A stretch of 64,000 nt of DNA, taken from Clostridiales bacterium (lineage in GTDB: Bacteria; Bacillota; Clostridia; Peptostreptococcales; Acidaminobacteraceae). Positions 51,023 to 59,419 of this stretch are shown piece by piece. The notes under the pieces were generated by a model. The model saw nothing but the letters and a program-made list of their open reading frames with translations. It was not told where the DNA came from and did not search any database. Numbering within the stretch: position 1 is the stretch's first letter; each line of letters opens with the position of its first letter. The position numbers and the translations under genes were made by a program. The stretch lies in assembly GCA_016342415.1 (NCBI GenBank), contig JAEIOD010000027.1, positions 1 to 64,000 on the forward strand, read 5' to 3'.

Positions 51023-51523
51023 ATGAAACAAATTGATAAAATAGCTTTTGAAAAGAAAGATCAGCTCTACAAATATATGAATATAAAACTGACAGGCCTT
51101 ATAGGTAGCGAGGATGATTGGTTGGCGAATTTATCTAACGCTTCTGCCCTGCTTTGGTTACTCATCGATGAGATCAATTGGGCAGGCTTCTACTTACATA
51201 AGAAAGATAAACTTATTTTAGGTCCATTCCAAGGAAAGCCAGCATGTGTCAACATAGAAATTGGTAAAGGTGTTTGTGGTACTGCTGCAGCAACAAGAAC
51301 CACTCAACTCGTAAAAGATGTTCATGCATTTCCTGGACATATTGCCTGTGATGGAGCTTCTAAATCAGAAATTGTTATTCCAATTATCCATAACGATGAA
51401 CTCATAGGCGTCCTCGACATTGATAGTCCAACTCTGAATCGATTCGATGTTGAAGATCAAATCGGATTAGAAAAATTTGTAACAACACTTAATAAATACA
51501 TGAATTGGGAAGATATCAATTAG
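51023..51523 (+). CDS. msrC: Free methionine-(R)-sulfoxide reductase (GAF domain)
   Basis: A 166-residue GAF-fold enzyme reducing free Met-R-sulfoxide with thioredoxin-like partners. WAGFYL and LGPFQGKPACVNI open the site; the three cysteines of the family are in PACVNI, KGVCGTAA and HIACDGASKSEIVIPI. Glu and Asp residues of the pocket (SEIVIP; GVLDIDSP) are kept. ATG at 51023 has GGGGGATAAT before it; the frame runs further upstream (to 50972) without a site. It is the last plus-strand gene before a long run of minus-strand genes. Confidence 0.92.
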   Translation: MKQIDKIAFEKKDQLYKYMNIKLTGLIGSEDDWLANLSNASALLWLLIDEINWAGFYLHKKDKLILGPFQGKPACVNIEIGKGVCGTAAATRTTQLVKDVHAFPGHIACDGASKSEIVIPIIHNDELIGVLDIDSPTLNRFDVEDQIGLEKFVTTLNKYMNWEDIN

Positions 51524-51537
51524 ATATCTTCTTTATT
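51510..51537 (+). terminator. Weak terminator after msrC
   Basis: AAGATATC-AATTA-GATATCTT followed by CTTTATTT, overlapping the end of the gene. Confidence 0.5.
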
Positions 51538-51581
51538 TACACTTTTTTTGTACAGTTTAATGAATGTTTTAATGAAATGTC

Positions 51582-51610
51582 TTGCATTGTATAATAATCT
51601 CTGCTATTAT
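51582..51610 (+). promoter_or_regulatory. Promoter of the c-di-GMP riboswitch transcript
   Basis: TTGCAT (51582-51587), 17-bp spacer, TATTAT (51605-51610). Transcription would start near 51617, about 20-30 bases before the aptamer. Confidence 0.6.
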
Positions 51611-51634
51611 ATAAGTAATAAAACAACAAGCATG

Positions 51635-51730
51635 TTGAGTTTTCAACGAAAAGGCAAACATATTGAAAAATATGGACGCAAAACTATAGGGCCTTCCTCT
51701 AAGAGATGGCAGCCAGTCATCGAATGGGGA
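51635..51730 (+). promoter_or_regulatory. Cyclic di-GMP-I (GEMM) riboswitch without a downstream gene
   Basis: Core AACGAAAAGGCAAACA, the hairpin ATATTGAAAAATAT, then GGACGCAAAACTATAGGG and, after a variable stem, ATGGCAGCCAGTCATCGAA: the order and sequence of the GEMM-I consensus. A T8 tract follows directly (51731-51738) and a strong terminator at 51836-51870. There is no same-strand gene behind it within the window; the next gene is aspS on the opposite strand. Confidence 0.88.
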
Positions 51731-51835
51731 TTTTTTTTAGGTCTGAATAGACCTTAAACTATAAAATTGTTATGAAGAGCATTGAACATCGTTCGATCTC
51801 TTTATCTAATATCTCTTTATCATTTCAACCAAACT

Positions 51836-51878
51836 AACAAAGTCAAGAGCTTCTCACTCTTGACTTTGTTGGTTTTTG
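51836..51878 (+). terminator. Strong hairpin terminator of the c-di-GMP riboswitch transcript
   Basis: AACAAAGTCAAGAG, a 7-base loop, CTCTTGACTTTGTT (14-bp perfect stem), then GGTTTTTGTT. It limits the riboswitch RNA to about 260 nt. It could also stop transcripts coming from aspS. Confidence 0.8.
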
Positions 51879-51914
51879 TTATTGTATACAACCATTATAT
51901 TATTGAATATAAGC

Positions 51915-51940
51915 AATGCCCTTGATTTCTCAAGGGCATT
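51915..51940 (-). terminator. Hairpin after aspS
   Basis: AATGCCCTTGA-GAAA-TCAAGGGCATT stem directly after the aspS stop; the U-tract is weak (GCTTATATTC), so termination may need the stronger hairpin at 51836-51870. Confidence 0.5.
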
Positions 51941-51944
51941 CTAA

Positions 51945-53744
51945 TTAATCTACTTTCTCTTCTTTTTTTGGTATTACCAAATCTAAGAATAGTTCCTCTA
52001 ATTGAGCTTCTTCTGCTGGAGCAGGTGCGTTTGTTAGAAGACATGTTGCTTGTTGAGTCTTAGGGAATGCAATTACGTCTCTGATATTATCAATATTTAA
52101 AAGTTCCATAACCACTCTATCAAGACCATATGCAATACCACCATGTGGTGGCACACCATATTTAAAGGCATCCAATAAGAAACCGAATTTACTATTTGCC
52201 TCTTCTTCAGTAAAGCCCAATGCTTTAAACATTCTTGATTGTAATTCAGAATTATGAATTCTAATTGAACCACCACCAATTTCAGAACCATTTAATACTA
52301 AGTCATAAGCTTTTGCTCTAGCATTTGCAGGATCAGATTCTATCATATCCATATCGGCATCAAGAGGCGATGTAAACGGATGATGTTTAGCAACGTATCT
52401 ATCTTCTTCTTCTGAGTATTCAAATAACGGGAATTCATTAACCCATAAAATCTTATAGTCACCTTCTGCAATTTTGTCTAATTTCTTAGCAATTTCACAT
52501 CTTAGTGCACCAAGTGTAGCAAAAACAACAGATGGTTTGTCAGCTATAAATAAGATCATATCTCCTACTTTTGCTTCCATTCTTTCAGTGATGTTTTTTA
52601 CATCTTCTTCTGATAAAAATTTAGCTATAGGTGAATCCAACCCTTCTTCAGTAATTTTCATCCAAGCCATACCTTTTGCACCGTATGTCTTAGCGAACTT
52701 TTCTAGATTTTTCATACCTTTTTTACTGAACTCTATAGCACCGCCATCAATATTGATCGCTCTAACATCATTTCCAGCTTTTACTGTGTCAGCAAATACA
52801 CCGAACCCACAAGTTTCTGCAATATCATTTAATGCTTTTAGTTCATAACCGAATCTTAAGTCCGGTTTATCAGAACCGAATCTTTCCATGGCTTCTTTAT
52901 ATGCCATTGTCATGAACGGTGTTGGTAAATCCACATCAAGCATTTCTTTGAACATTTTTTGCATCAAACGCTCATTAATAGACATAACATCTTTTTCTTC
53001 AACAAAACTAAGTTCAACATCCACTTGAGTAAACTCAGGTTGTCTGTCAGCTCTTAAATCTTCGTCTCTAAAGCATTTAACGATTTGATAGTATCTATCA
53101 ATTCCTGACACCATTAACATCTGCTTGAATAACTGTGGTGACTGTGGTAATGCATAAAATTTATTTGGATTCACTCTACTTGGCACTAAGTAATCTCTAG
53201 CACCTTCTGGAGTTGGCTTGTTTAAAAATGGTGTTTCAACTTCTAAGAATCCTTCTCCACCGAAGAAGTTTCTAAATACCGAAGCAACCTTTGATCTAAA
53301 CAATAAATTATTGTACATTTTGGGTTTTCTTAAATCCAAATATCTGTACTTCAATCTTAATTGCTCACCCGCACCATCATCATCATTGATATGAATTGGT
53401 GGTACTTCTGATTCAGATAATATCTTAATTGACTCAGCAAACACTTCCACTTTCCCAGTTGGAATATCATTGTTAATACTTTGTCTTAGTTTTACTGTAC
53501 CTTCAACAGCGATAACATACTCGCCTCTTATTGGATCCGCTAAATCAAATGCTTCTTGAGATACTGCTGTATCAAACACTATTTGAGCAATCCCTTCACG
53601 GTCTCTTAAATCAACAAATAATAAACCACCAAGATTCCTTCTTTTTTGAACCCAGCCCATAAGAACAACTTTTTGATCGATATGTTCTTCTCTTAATAGA
53701 CCTGCATAATGGGTTCTCTTTAAACCATTTAATAATTCAGCCAT
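51945..53744 (-). CDS. aspS: Aspartyl-tRNA synthetase
   Basis: Class II synthetase of 599 residues, bacterial type. The anticodon-binding OB domain (VVLMGWVQKRRNLGGLLFVD) is N-terminal; motif 2 is FRDEDLRADRQPEFTQVDVE, the GAD insertion lies in the middle, and motif 3 is GIAYGLDRVVMELL. Bacterial AspRS may charge tRNA-Asp only or also tRNA-Asn; I cannot tell which from here. RBS AAGGAGG. Its expression is controlled by the T-box leader upstream, with an Asp specifier codon. Confidence 0.97.
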   Translation of the reverse strand: MAELLNGLKRTHYAGLLREEHIDQKVVLMGWVQKRRNLGGLLFVDLRDREGIAQIVFDTAVSQEAFDLADPIRGEYVIAVEGTVKLRQSINNDIPTGKVEVFAESIKILSESEVPPIHINDDDGAGEQLRLKYRYLDLRKPKMYNNLLFRSKVASVFRNFFGGEGFLEVETPFLNKPTPEGARDYLVPSRVNPNKFYALPQSPQLFKQMLMVSGIDRYYQIVKCFRDEDLRADRQPEFTQVDVELSFVEEKDVMSINERLMQKMFKEMLDVDLPTPFMTMAYKEAMERFGSDKPDLRFGYELKALNDIAETCGFGVFADTVKAGNDVRAINIDGGAIEFSKKGMKNLEKFAKTYGAKGMAWMKITEEGLDSPIAKFLSEEDVKNITERMEAKVGDMILFIADKPSVVFATLGALRCEIAKKLDKIAEGDYKILWVNEFPLFEYSEEEDRYVAKHHPFTSPLDADMDMIESDPANARAKAYDLVLNGSEIGGGSIRIHNSELQSRMFKALGFTEEEANSKFGFLLDAFKYGVPPHGGIAYGLDRVVMELLNIDNIRDVIAFPKTQQATCLLTNAPAPAEEAQLEELFLDLVIPKKEEKVD

Positions 53745-53778
53745 AATGCCTCCTTAGATATTCAGTGTTCATATAAAC

Positions 53779-53975
53779 AAAAAAATCGTCACTTATATGA
53801 AATTTCATACAAGGGACGAGATTACTCCCGCGGTGCCACCCTAATTGGTTAAACCCACTTCATTATCGGTACATTATTTCAAGTGTCTTTCAATAAATCC
53901 TTCTTCACTGGCTTTCACCTAACCCAGCTCGCTTTGGAATATCATCTATCTACTTTTCTTGAGTACCTTATTAAT
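53779..53975 (-). promoter_or_regulatory. T-box riboswitch (Asp) leader of aspS
   Basis: Minus strand. The T-box sequence AGGGTGGCACCGCGG is at 53842-53828, and the terminator TCGTC...GACGA with TTTTTTT lies at 53819-53779. Stem I closes by GGTAC/GTACC, and the specifier position just before the CTTG arm reads GAC (53887-53885) followed by A: an aspartate codon, matching aspS. Uncharged tRNA-Asp should favour the antiterminator. Confidence 0.94.
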
Positions 53976-53983
53976 ATAGAATT

Positions 53984-54012
53984 AGTATAATATAATACCA
54001 ATCATTTGTAAA
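53984..54012 (-). promoter_or_regulatory. Promoter of the T-box-aspS transcript
   Basis: Minus strand TTTACA (54012-54007), 17-bp spacer, TATACT (53989-53984). The -35 is immediately after the hemZ stop, so aspS has its own promoter. Confidence 0.65.
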
Positions 54013-55452
54013 CTAAATCTCAAAAAATGATGCTTCCTTTTCTATGACTTCATCAATTCTTGATATATAATCTTCTATCCCTTTTACATTAGCTATTCTG
54101 TGGAATAAATCTTTTTTTGGATAACATTTTTTAGAAACTGCGCCAGCACCCAATGCCAAGATACTATGTTTCTCCTCTATGATACGAATATTGTATAAGG
54201 ATTCATACCCTTCTTTACAATACCCTATATTTTCAAAATTACCAACCATATTTTTTTGTCTATACATATAATATGGTACATAACCATTTGATCTTAATAC
54301 CGATTCGGTTGATTTTAACATTTCTTCAACCAATTCTGCTTGTGTCATTTGATATTTATCCAATGTTTCTTTTAAACGAGAACTCACTTTGACAGCTAGT
54401 GTATGAATGGTAATATTTTCAGGATCCAAAGCTATAATGGTCTCTAAAGTTTTTTCAACATCTTCTAGAGTTTCATCTGGAAGACCCAATATCAAATCCA
54501 TATTGATACTGTTAAAACCAACTGTTTTAGCCAAATTGTAGGACTCAATAATATCTTTTGTTTCATGATCTCTACCAATCAACTGTAAGGTTTTATTATT
54601 CATACTTTGAGGATTAACACAGATTCTAGACACATCATATTTCTTTAGTACATTCAACTTGTCTCGCGTGATGGTATCTGGTCTACCCGCTTCTACTGTA
54701 AACTCTTTTAAAGTTGCACAGTCGAAGTATTGATCCAGTTTTTTGAGTAAAATCTCAAACTGTCCTTCGGTTAAAACACTAGGGGTACCACCACCAATAT
54801 AAATACAATCCACTTCCAAATGATTCGTTACTATTTTTTTATATGCTTCGTCAATTTCTCGAAGTAAGCATTCAAAATACATCTCAACAAGTTTACCTTT
54901 TTGCCTCATATCATTTGATGGAAATGAACAATACAGACATCTCGTCGGGCAAAATGGAATACAAATATATAAACTCAGTTTTGAGGTATCATCTGCATCT
55001 AATAAAAATGGTTTTTCTCGTTTTGCAATTTCTAACAACAGTGCTCTTTTGTGTTTTGAAATTCGGTGTTCATTATAAAGAACTGCATCAATTTCCTCAT
55101 CCGAGTAATTTTTATTAAACATTTCATGTACCAGTTTAACGGGTCTAACACCTACCAATGTACCATAGTGATTTTCAACTCCTGTAATTTCATGTGATAA
55201 ATCGTACAATACTCTCGCATTACTCCTCTTAATCAAACGCTTATTGATTTGCTCATCAGAAGTAAGTTGAACTGTTTCCTGATATGTTTTTCCATGATAA
55301 CTCGCACTGACAACTACCTTTTCAGAGTTTTTTTCAATTGAATTGATTATGGTTTCAGAATCACCCTCTAAAACGAATGTTACTTCCTTAAAAAAAGTTT
55401 TTATTAAGTGGGCTACACCATATTGATTGTCATGGTTAATTTTAACTTTCAT
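54013..55452 (-). CDS. hemZ: HemZ-type radical SAM protein (coproporphyrinogen III oxidase-like)
   Basis: Radical SAM enzyme of 479 residues. The 4Fe-4S motif is CPTRCLYCSF within IPFCPTRCLYCSFPS; the SAM-binding YIGGGTPSVLTEGQFEILL and SINMDLILGLPDETLEDV follow, as in HemN relatives. The N-terminal 150 residues are the HemZ-specific domain found in Bacillus and clostridia. A role in anaerobic haem synthesis is assigned by family; some members of this group are haem chaperones instead. Start after AGGAGTAATT; eight bases downstream of the hydrolase gene. Confidence 0.87.
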   Translation of the reverse strand: MKVKINHDNQYGVAHLIKTFFKEVTFVLEGDSETIINSIEKNSEKVVVSASYHGKTYQETVQLTSDEQINKRLIKRSNARVLYDLSHEITGVENHYGTLVGVRPVKLVHEMFNKNYSDEEIDAVLYNEHRISKHKRALLLEIAKREKPFLLDADDTSKLSLYICIPFCPTRCLYCSFPSNDMRQKGKLVEMYFECLLREIDEAYKKIVTNHLEVDCIYIGGGTPSVLTEGQFEILLKKLDQYFDCATLKEFTVEAGRPDTITRDKLNVLKKYDVSRICVNPQSMNNKTLQLIGRDHETKDIIESYNLAKTVGFNSINMDLILGLPDETLEDVEKTLETIIALDPENITIHTLAVKVSSRLKETLDKYQMTQAELVEEMLKSTESVLRSNGYVPYYMYRQKNMVGNFENIGYCKEGYESLYNIRIIEEKHSILALGAGAVSKKCYPKKDLFHRIANVKGIEDYISRIDEVIEKEASFFEI

Positions 55453-55460
55453 AATTACTC

Positions 55461-56075
55461 CTAAAAAAACGGATTCTTTTTTCTTTCATATCCAATTGTT
55501 GATTTTGGACCATGTCCCGGATAAACGTTAATTTTATCATCCAAATTGAATAACTTAAATGCAATAGATGCAAGTAATATTTGTTGACTACCACCATATA
55601 AATCAGTTCTACCTATTGATTTATGGAACAACGTATCACCTGTAAATAAGTGATTGTCGACCAATATGCACATACCACCTTTTGTATGACCTGGTGTAGT
55701 AATGAATTTCATAGTTTTTTTACCGAATTTTATAACATCATTATCTCTAATGTACTTATCAGCTTGGAAACTAATTGAAACATCACAAATTCTACTAGAT
55801 TCATTGTAATTAGGATTTTGTAACATATCATCTTCATCTTCCGATGCAACGATAAGTGCATTTAAAGAGTCTTTTAATACTTCTACAGCACCAATATGAT
55901 CGCCATGACCATGTGTTAAAACAATATATTTTACTTCTGCCTCATGCTTTTTTATAACTCTTTCAATAACTTCTGGTTGTGCACCCGGATCAATAATAAT
56001 GGCTTCTTTTGTTTCGTCACACATCATTAAATAACAATTTACACCAAATGTCCCTACTACTATTTTTTCTATCAT
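55461..56075 (-). CDS. Metallo-beta-lactamase fold hydrolase (glyoxalase II-like)
   Basis: A 204-residue MBL-fold enzyme. The metal motif is YIVLTHGHGDHIGAV, with further His/Asp in ITTPGHTKGGM and LFTGDTLFHKSIGRTDL, and the C-terminal YPGHGPKSTIGYE. It is the common small hydrolase found next to dtd and relA in Firmicutes; probably a hydroxyacylglutathione hydrolase-like enzyme acting on thioesters. ATG at 56075 is used because AGAGGTGATT stands before it. Confidence 0.9.
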   Translation of the reverse strand: MIEKIVVGTFGVNCYLMMCDETKEAIIIDPGAQPEVIERVIKKHEAEVKYIVLTHGHGDHIGAVEVLKDSLNALIVASEDEDDMLQNPNYNESSRICDVSISFQADKYIRDNDVIKFGKKTMKFITTPGHTKGGMCILVDNHLFTGDTLFHKSIGRTDLYGGSQQILLASIAFKLFNLDDKINVYPGHGPKSTIGYERKKNPFF

Positions 56076-56083
56076 AATCACCT

Positions 56084-56530
56084 CTAAAACTTCTTATTAC
56101 TGTCTAACATGACTGTTACCGGTCCGTCATTACAGATATCCACTTGCATATCAGCTTGAAATACACCTGTCTCTACAGGTACTCGACCTCTACAATATTC
56201 AACTAATTTCATATATAAATCATTGGCTTCATCCGGTCTAGCAGCTTCGATAAAGCTAGGTCGTCTGCCTTTTCTACAATCAGCCAATAGTGTGAACTGT
56301 GACACAACCAACATCTCACCTTTTACATCTTGTATCGATAGATTCATCTTCTCTTCTTCATCTTCAAATATTCTTAAATTCAAAAGTTTGTCAGCAATAT
56401 AAGTCATATCACTTTCAGTATCTCCCTTTTCAACACCAAGAAGCACCATAAACCCATGATTAATTTTACCAACGATTTCATTATCTACTGTCACACTCGA
56501 ATGTTTAACCCTTTGTACTACAGCTCTCAT
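56084..56530 (-). CDS. dtd: D-aminoacyl-tRNA deacylase
   Basis: DTD of 148 residues, standard length. It removes D-amino acids from t[19 protein letters not shown] is the family N-terminus; [20 protein letters not shown] contains the SQxT catalytic motif, and the C-terminal [11 protein letters not shown] is the Gly/cis-Pro region (usually NxGPVT). RBS GAGGGAGGTTAT. First of the dtd-MBL-hemZ run; relA lies upstream behind a terminator. Confidence 0.95.
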   Translation of the reverse strand: MRAVVQRVKHSSVTVDNEIVGKINHGFMVLLGVEKGDTESDMTYIADKLLNLRIFEDEEEKMNLSIQDVKGEMLVVSQFTLLADCRKGRRPSFIEAARPDEANDLYMKLVEYCRGRVPVETGVFQADMQVDICNDGPVTVMLDSNKKF

Positions 56531-56544
56531 ATAACCTCCCTCAT

Positions 56545-56570
56545 AGAAAAACTGACATATAAATGTCAGT
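56545..56570 (-). terminator. Terminator of relA
   Basis: Minus-strand ACTGACAT-TTAT-ATGTCAGT followed by TTTTC; the stem abuts the relA stop codon. Confidence 0.8.
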
Positions 56571-58747
56571 TAGGATGTAACTCTTTTTACTTCTATGATA
56601 TTTTCTAAAGTATTTAATCGATTTAACAAACTATTAAGCTTATTGATATCACTTACTTCTATACTTAAATTAATAACTGCAACCCCTGATTTTAACAGTT
56701 TTGCACTGACACCTGTTACGACTAAATTAATTGCTGTTATTATCGATGTTACTTCCGATAACAGACCTTTTCGATCAGGTGCAATAACTTGAATTTCAGT
56801 TGTAAATGTTGCGGTCTCTTCAACTTGCCATGCAACTTCAATAAAACGACTCTTCATTTCATCTGTGCTCTCAAAGTTTTTACAATCTGCTCTATGAACT
56901 GTCACACCACGTCCACGAGTGATATAGCCAATAATATCATCACCTGGTACAGGTGTACAGCATCTTGCAAATCTTATAAGTAAATCATCCAAACCTTTTA
57001 CAATGACCGATTGACCCGCTCGTTTGCTATTTTTTTCCTGTACACGTCTATCTTCCTTCTTTGATTCAAGTTCTTTGATTTCGATTTCATCAATTTTATG
57101 TTCTTTTTTATAAGCTTCTTTTAATTTCGGAAGCACTTGATTCATCATGATGCCACCATAACCAATAGTCGCATACAAGTCATCAATTGAATAAACACTG
57201 AGTCTTGCCATTAAAGGATCTAACCATTTTGGAACCATAAGATCAGAGACTTTGAAACCAGCTTTTCTGATTTCTTTTTCTATCATATCTCTACCTTTTT
57301 CAATATTTTCTTCACGACGTTCTTTTTTGAACCAATGTTTGATCTTATTTTTTGCCTGAGTACTCTTAACAAAGGTCAACCAATCACGACTAGGGCCATT
57401 GGAATTCTTTTGGGTTAAGATTTCAACTATTTCACCTGTACTAAGTTTAAAGTTTAAAGGTACAATTCTACCATTTACTTTCGCCCCTACACATTTATTG
57501 CCTACTTCTGTGTGTATCTTATAAGCAAAATCTACTGGCGTAGAACCTTCAGGTAACTCAACCACACTACTCTGAGGTGTAAACACGTACACTTGATGAT
57601 TTAATATATCAATCTTCAAAGAATCTAAAAACTCCTCTGGATTATCTATATCTCCTTGCCATTCCATCATTTGACGTAACCAGACAAGTTTCTCATCGAT
57701 ATTGTTCATGCCCTTCTTAGCTTCCTTATAATTGAAGTGAGCTGCAATACCATATTCAGATACTTTATGCATCTCCTGTGTTCTTATCTGTACTTCAAAC
57801 GGTTCTCCTTCATTTCCCATTACTGTGGTGTGAAGTGAACGGTACATATTGGGTTTTGGCATAGCAATATAATCTTTGAATCTACCCGGCATCGGTTTCC
57901 ACAACGTATGAACCGTACCTAAAGCTGCGTAACAATCTTTGACTGTATCTACAAGGATTCTAATCGCAGTAATATCATAAATTTCAGAAAATTCCTTTTT
58001 CTGATACTTAAGTTTTTTATAAATTGAATAAAAATTCTTAGGTCTTCCATAAACTTCATAAGACATCTCAATTTCGTCTAAAGAATCTGAAATCTGCTCA
58101 ATTACCTTATCAATGTATGTTTTACGTTCAGAAAGTTTCTTATTAATTTTACTACTCAGTTCATAATAACTTTCCGGTTCCAAGTACAATAGACATAAAT
58201 CTTCAAGTTCACCTTTAATCTTAAATATACCCAATCGATGAGCAATAGGAACGTAGATTTCAAGTGTCTCCAACGCTTTTTCTTGTTTTTTCGATTCTGA
58301 TTGATATTTCAGAGTACGCATATTATGCAGTCTATCGACTAACTTAATCAAAATTACTCTGATGTCTTTTGCCATAGCCAAAAACATTTTTCTAAGATTT
58401 TCTACTTGAATTTCTTGTTTGGTTTCATAGTGCATCTTTGTTAACTTTGTTACACCATCAACGAGTTGAGCAACAGAGTGACCAAATTCAGCTTCTATAT
58501 CCTCAAAAGACGCATCTGTATCTTCAATCGTATCATGTAATAAACACGCTACAATAGTATCTGAATCCACTTCAAGTTCTGCAACAATCAACGAGACTGC
58601 CAATGGGTGAATAAAAAATGGTTCTCCCGATTTTCGGAGTTGACCCTCATGAGCATTTTGAGCATAATGAAATGCTTTCTCTAGTTTTTCTATATCAACA
58701 TTCTTATTAATGGATTTAATTTTTTCTATATATTCTTTAACTTCCAA
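56570..58747 (-). CDS. relA: Bifunctional (p)ppGpp synthetase/hydrolase (Rel)
   Basis: Long RSH protein of 725 residues. The HD hydrolase domain has CLLHDTIEDTDASFEDIEAE; the synthetase domain has YEVYGRPKNFYSIYKKLKY and FKDYIAMPKPNMYRSLHTTV (RFKD motif, the type found in bifunctional enzymes). TGS domain about 390-450 (VYVFTPQSSVVELPEGSTPV), zinc-finger-like region with ARCCTPVPGDDIIGYITRG, and a C-terminal ACT domain. The start is TTG at 58747 with GAAGG seven bases upstream. Controls the stringent response. Confidence 0.96.
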   Translation of the reverse strand: MEVKEYIEKIKSINKNVDIEKLEKAFHYAQNAHEGQLRKSGEPFFIHPLAVSLIVAELEVDSDTIVACLLHDTIEDTDASFEDIEAEFGHSVAQLVDGVTKLTKMHYETKQEIQVENLRKMFLAMAKDIRVILIKLVDRLHNMRTLKYQSESKKQEKALETLEIYVPIAHRLGIFKIKGELEDLCLLYLEPESYYELSSKINKKLSERKTYIDKVIEQISDSLDEIEMSYEVYGRPKNFYSIYKKLKYQKKEFSEIYDITAIRILVDTVKDCYAALGTVHTLWKPMPGRFKDYIAMPKPNMYRSLHTTVMGNEGEPFEVQIRTQEMHKVSEYGIAAHFNYKEAKKGMNNIDEKLVWLRQMMEWQGDIDNPEEFLDSLKIDILNHQVYVFTPQSSVVELPEGSTPVDFAYKIHTEVGNKCVGAKVNGRIVPLNFKLSTGEIVEILTQKNSNGPSRDWLTFVKSTQAKNKIKHWFKKERREENIEKGRDMIEKEIRKAGFKVSDLMVPKWLDPLMARLSVYSIDDLYATIGYGGIMMNQVLPKLKEAYKKEHKIDEIEIKELESKKEDRRVQEKNSKRAGQSVIVKGLDDLLIRFARCCTPVPGDDIIGYITRGRGVTVHRADCKNFESTDEMKSRFIEVAWQVEETATFTTEIQVIAPDRKGLLSEVTSIITAINLVVTGVSAKLLKSGVAVINLSIEVSDINKLNSLLNRLNTLENIIEVKRVTS

Positions 58748-58796
58748 GTGTACACCTTCTAACTTCTGTCATTTAGTGAAAATGATTAATATAATT

Positions 58797-58825
58797 ATTA
58801 TATAACAAAACGTGTCCCTAAACAA
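58797..58825 (-). promoter_or_regulatory. Promoter of relA
   Basis: Minus strand TTGTTT (58825-58820), 17-bp spacer, TATAAT (58802-58797). Confidence 0.6.
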
Positions 58826-58860
58826 TAGACAAATATATCTGCCACTCTAATGGAATATAC

Positions 58861-58887
58861 AAAAAAGTCCACTTCTAAAGTGGACTT
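58861..58887 (-). terminator. Terminator of apt
   Basis: Minus-strand AAGTCCACTT-TAG-AAGTGGACTT followed by TTTTG, a few bases after the apt stop. Confidence 0.88.
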
Positions 58888-58891
58888 CATC

Positions 58892-59404
58892 TTAGTATTC
58901 TAATACTGTTCTTACAGGATATCCAGATAAAATCTCTCTGCCTGGCAAGAAAGTCAATTCAATCAAAAATAATACAGCCGAAACTTCAGCACCCAATTTC
59001 TGTACCAGTTCAACTACAGCTTTTGTAGTACCACCAGTTGCTAATAAATCATCAACAATCAATACCTTGTCACCTTTTTTTATCGCGTCTTTATGAATTT
59101 CTAGTACATCAGTACCGTATTCTAATGCATACTCATGACTTTCTGTTTCAGAAGGTAGTTTACCAGGTTTTCTAACAAGCACCAAAGGTTTTTGAGCAGC
59201 GTAAGCCATAGGTGCACTGAATATAAATCCTCTTGCCTCAGGTCCGATAATCACATCATAATCATATTCATCAGCAATTTTTATCAATTCATCAATAGCA
59301 TACTTGAACGCTTCAGGTTCTTGTAAAAGTGTTGTAATGTCTTTAAAACTGATTCCTTCCTTAGGAAAGTTCTCGACAGTTCTGATTTTACTTTTTAAAT
59401 CCAT
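58892..59404 (-). CDS. apt: Adenine phosphoribosyltransferase
   Basis: Purine salvage enzyme of 170 residues making AMP from adenine and PRPP. The PRPP loop is VLIVDDLLATGGTTKAVVEL; the flexible loop region RKPGKLPSETESHEY and the N-terminal TVENFPKEGISFKDIT are typical of Apt. RBS AGGAGGAATT. It lies 15 bases after recJ, the usual recJ-apt-relA order of Firmicutes. Confidence 0.96.
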   Translation of the reverse strand: MDLKSKIRTVENFPKEGISFKDITTLLQEPEAFKYAIDELIKIADEYDYDVIIGPEARGFIFSAPMAYAAQKPLVLVRKPGKLPSETESHEYALEYGTDVLEIHKDAIKKGDKVLIVDDLLATGGTTKAVVELVQKLGAEVSAVLFLIELTFLPGREILSGYPVRTVLEY

Positions 59405-59419
59405 AATTCCTCCTGTTTA

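Noticed and set aside
51548-51757. Open frame of 69 codons with a Met start
   Set aside because: It runs through the c-di-GMP aptamer; the conserved RNA sequence explains the region, and there is no RBS.
51772-51837. Tiny frame of 21 codons after the c-di-GMP riboswitch
   Set aside because: No ribosome binding site and it ends inside the terminator stem; no support as a regulated leader peptide or gene.
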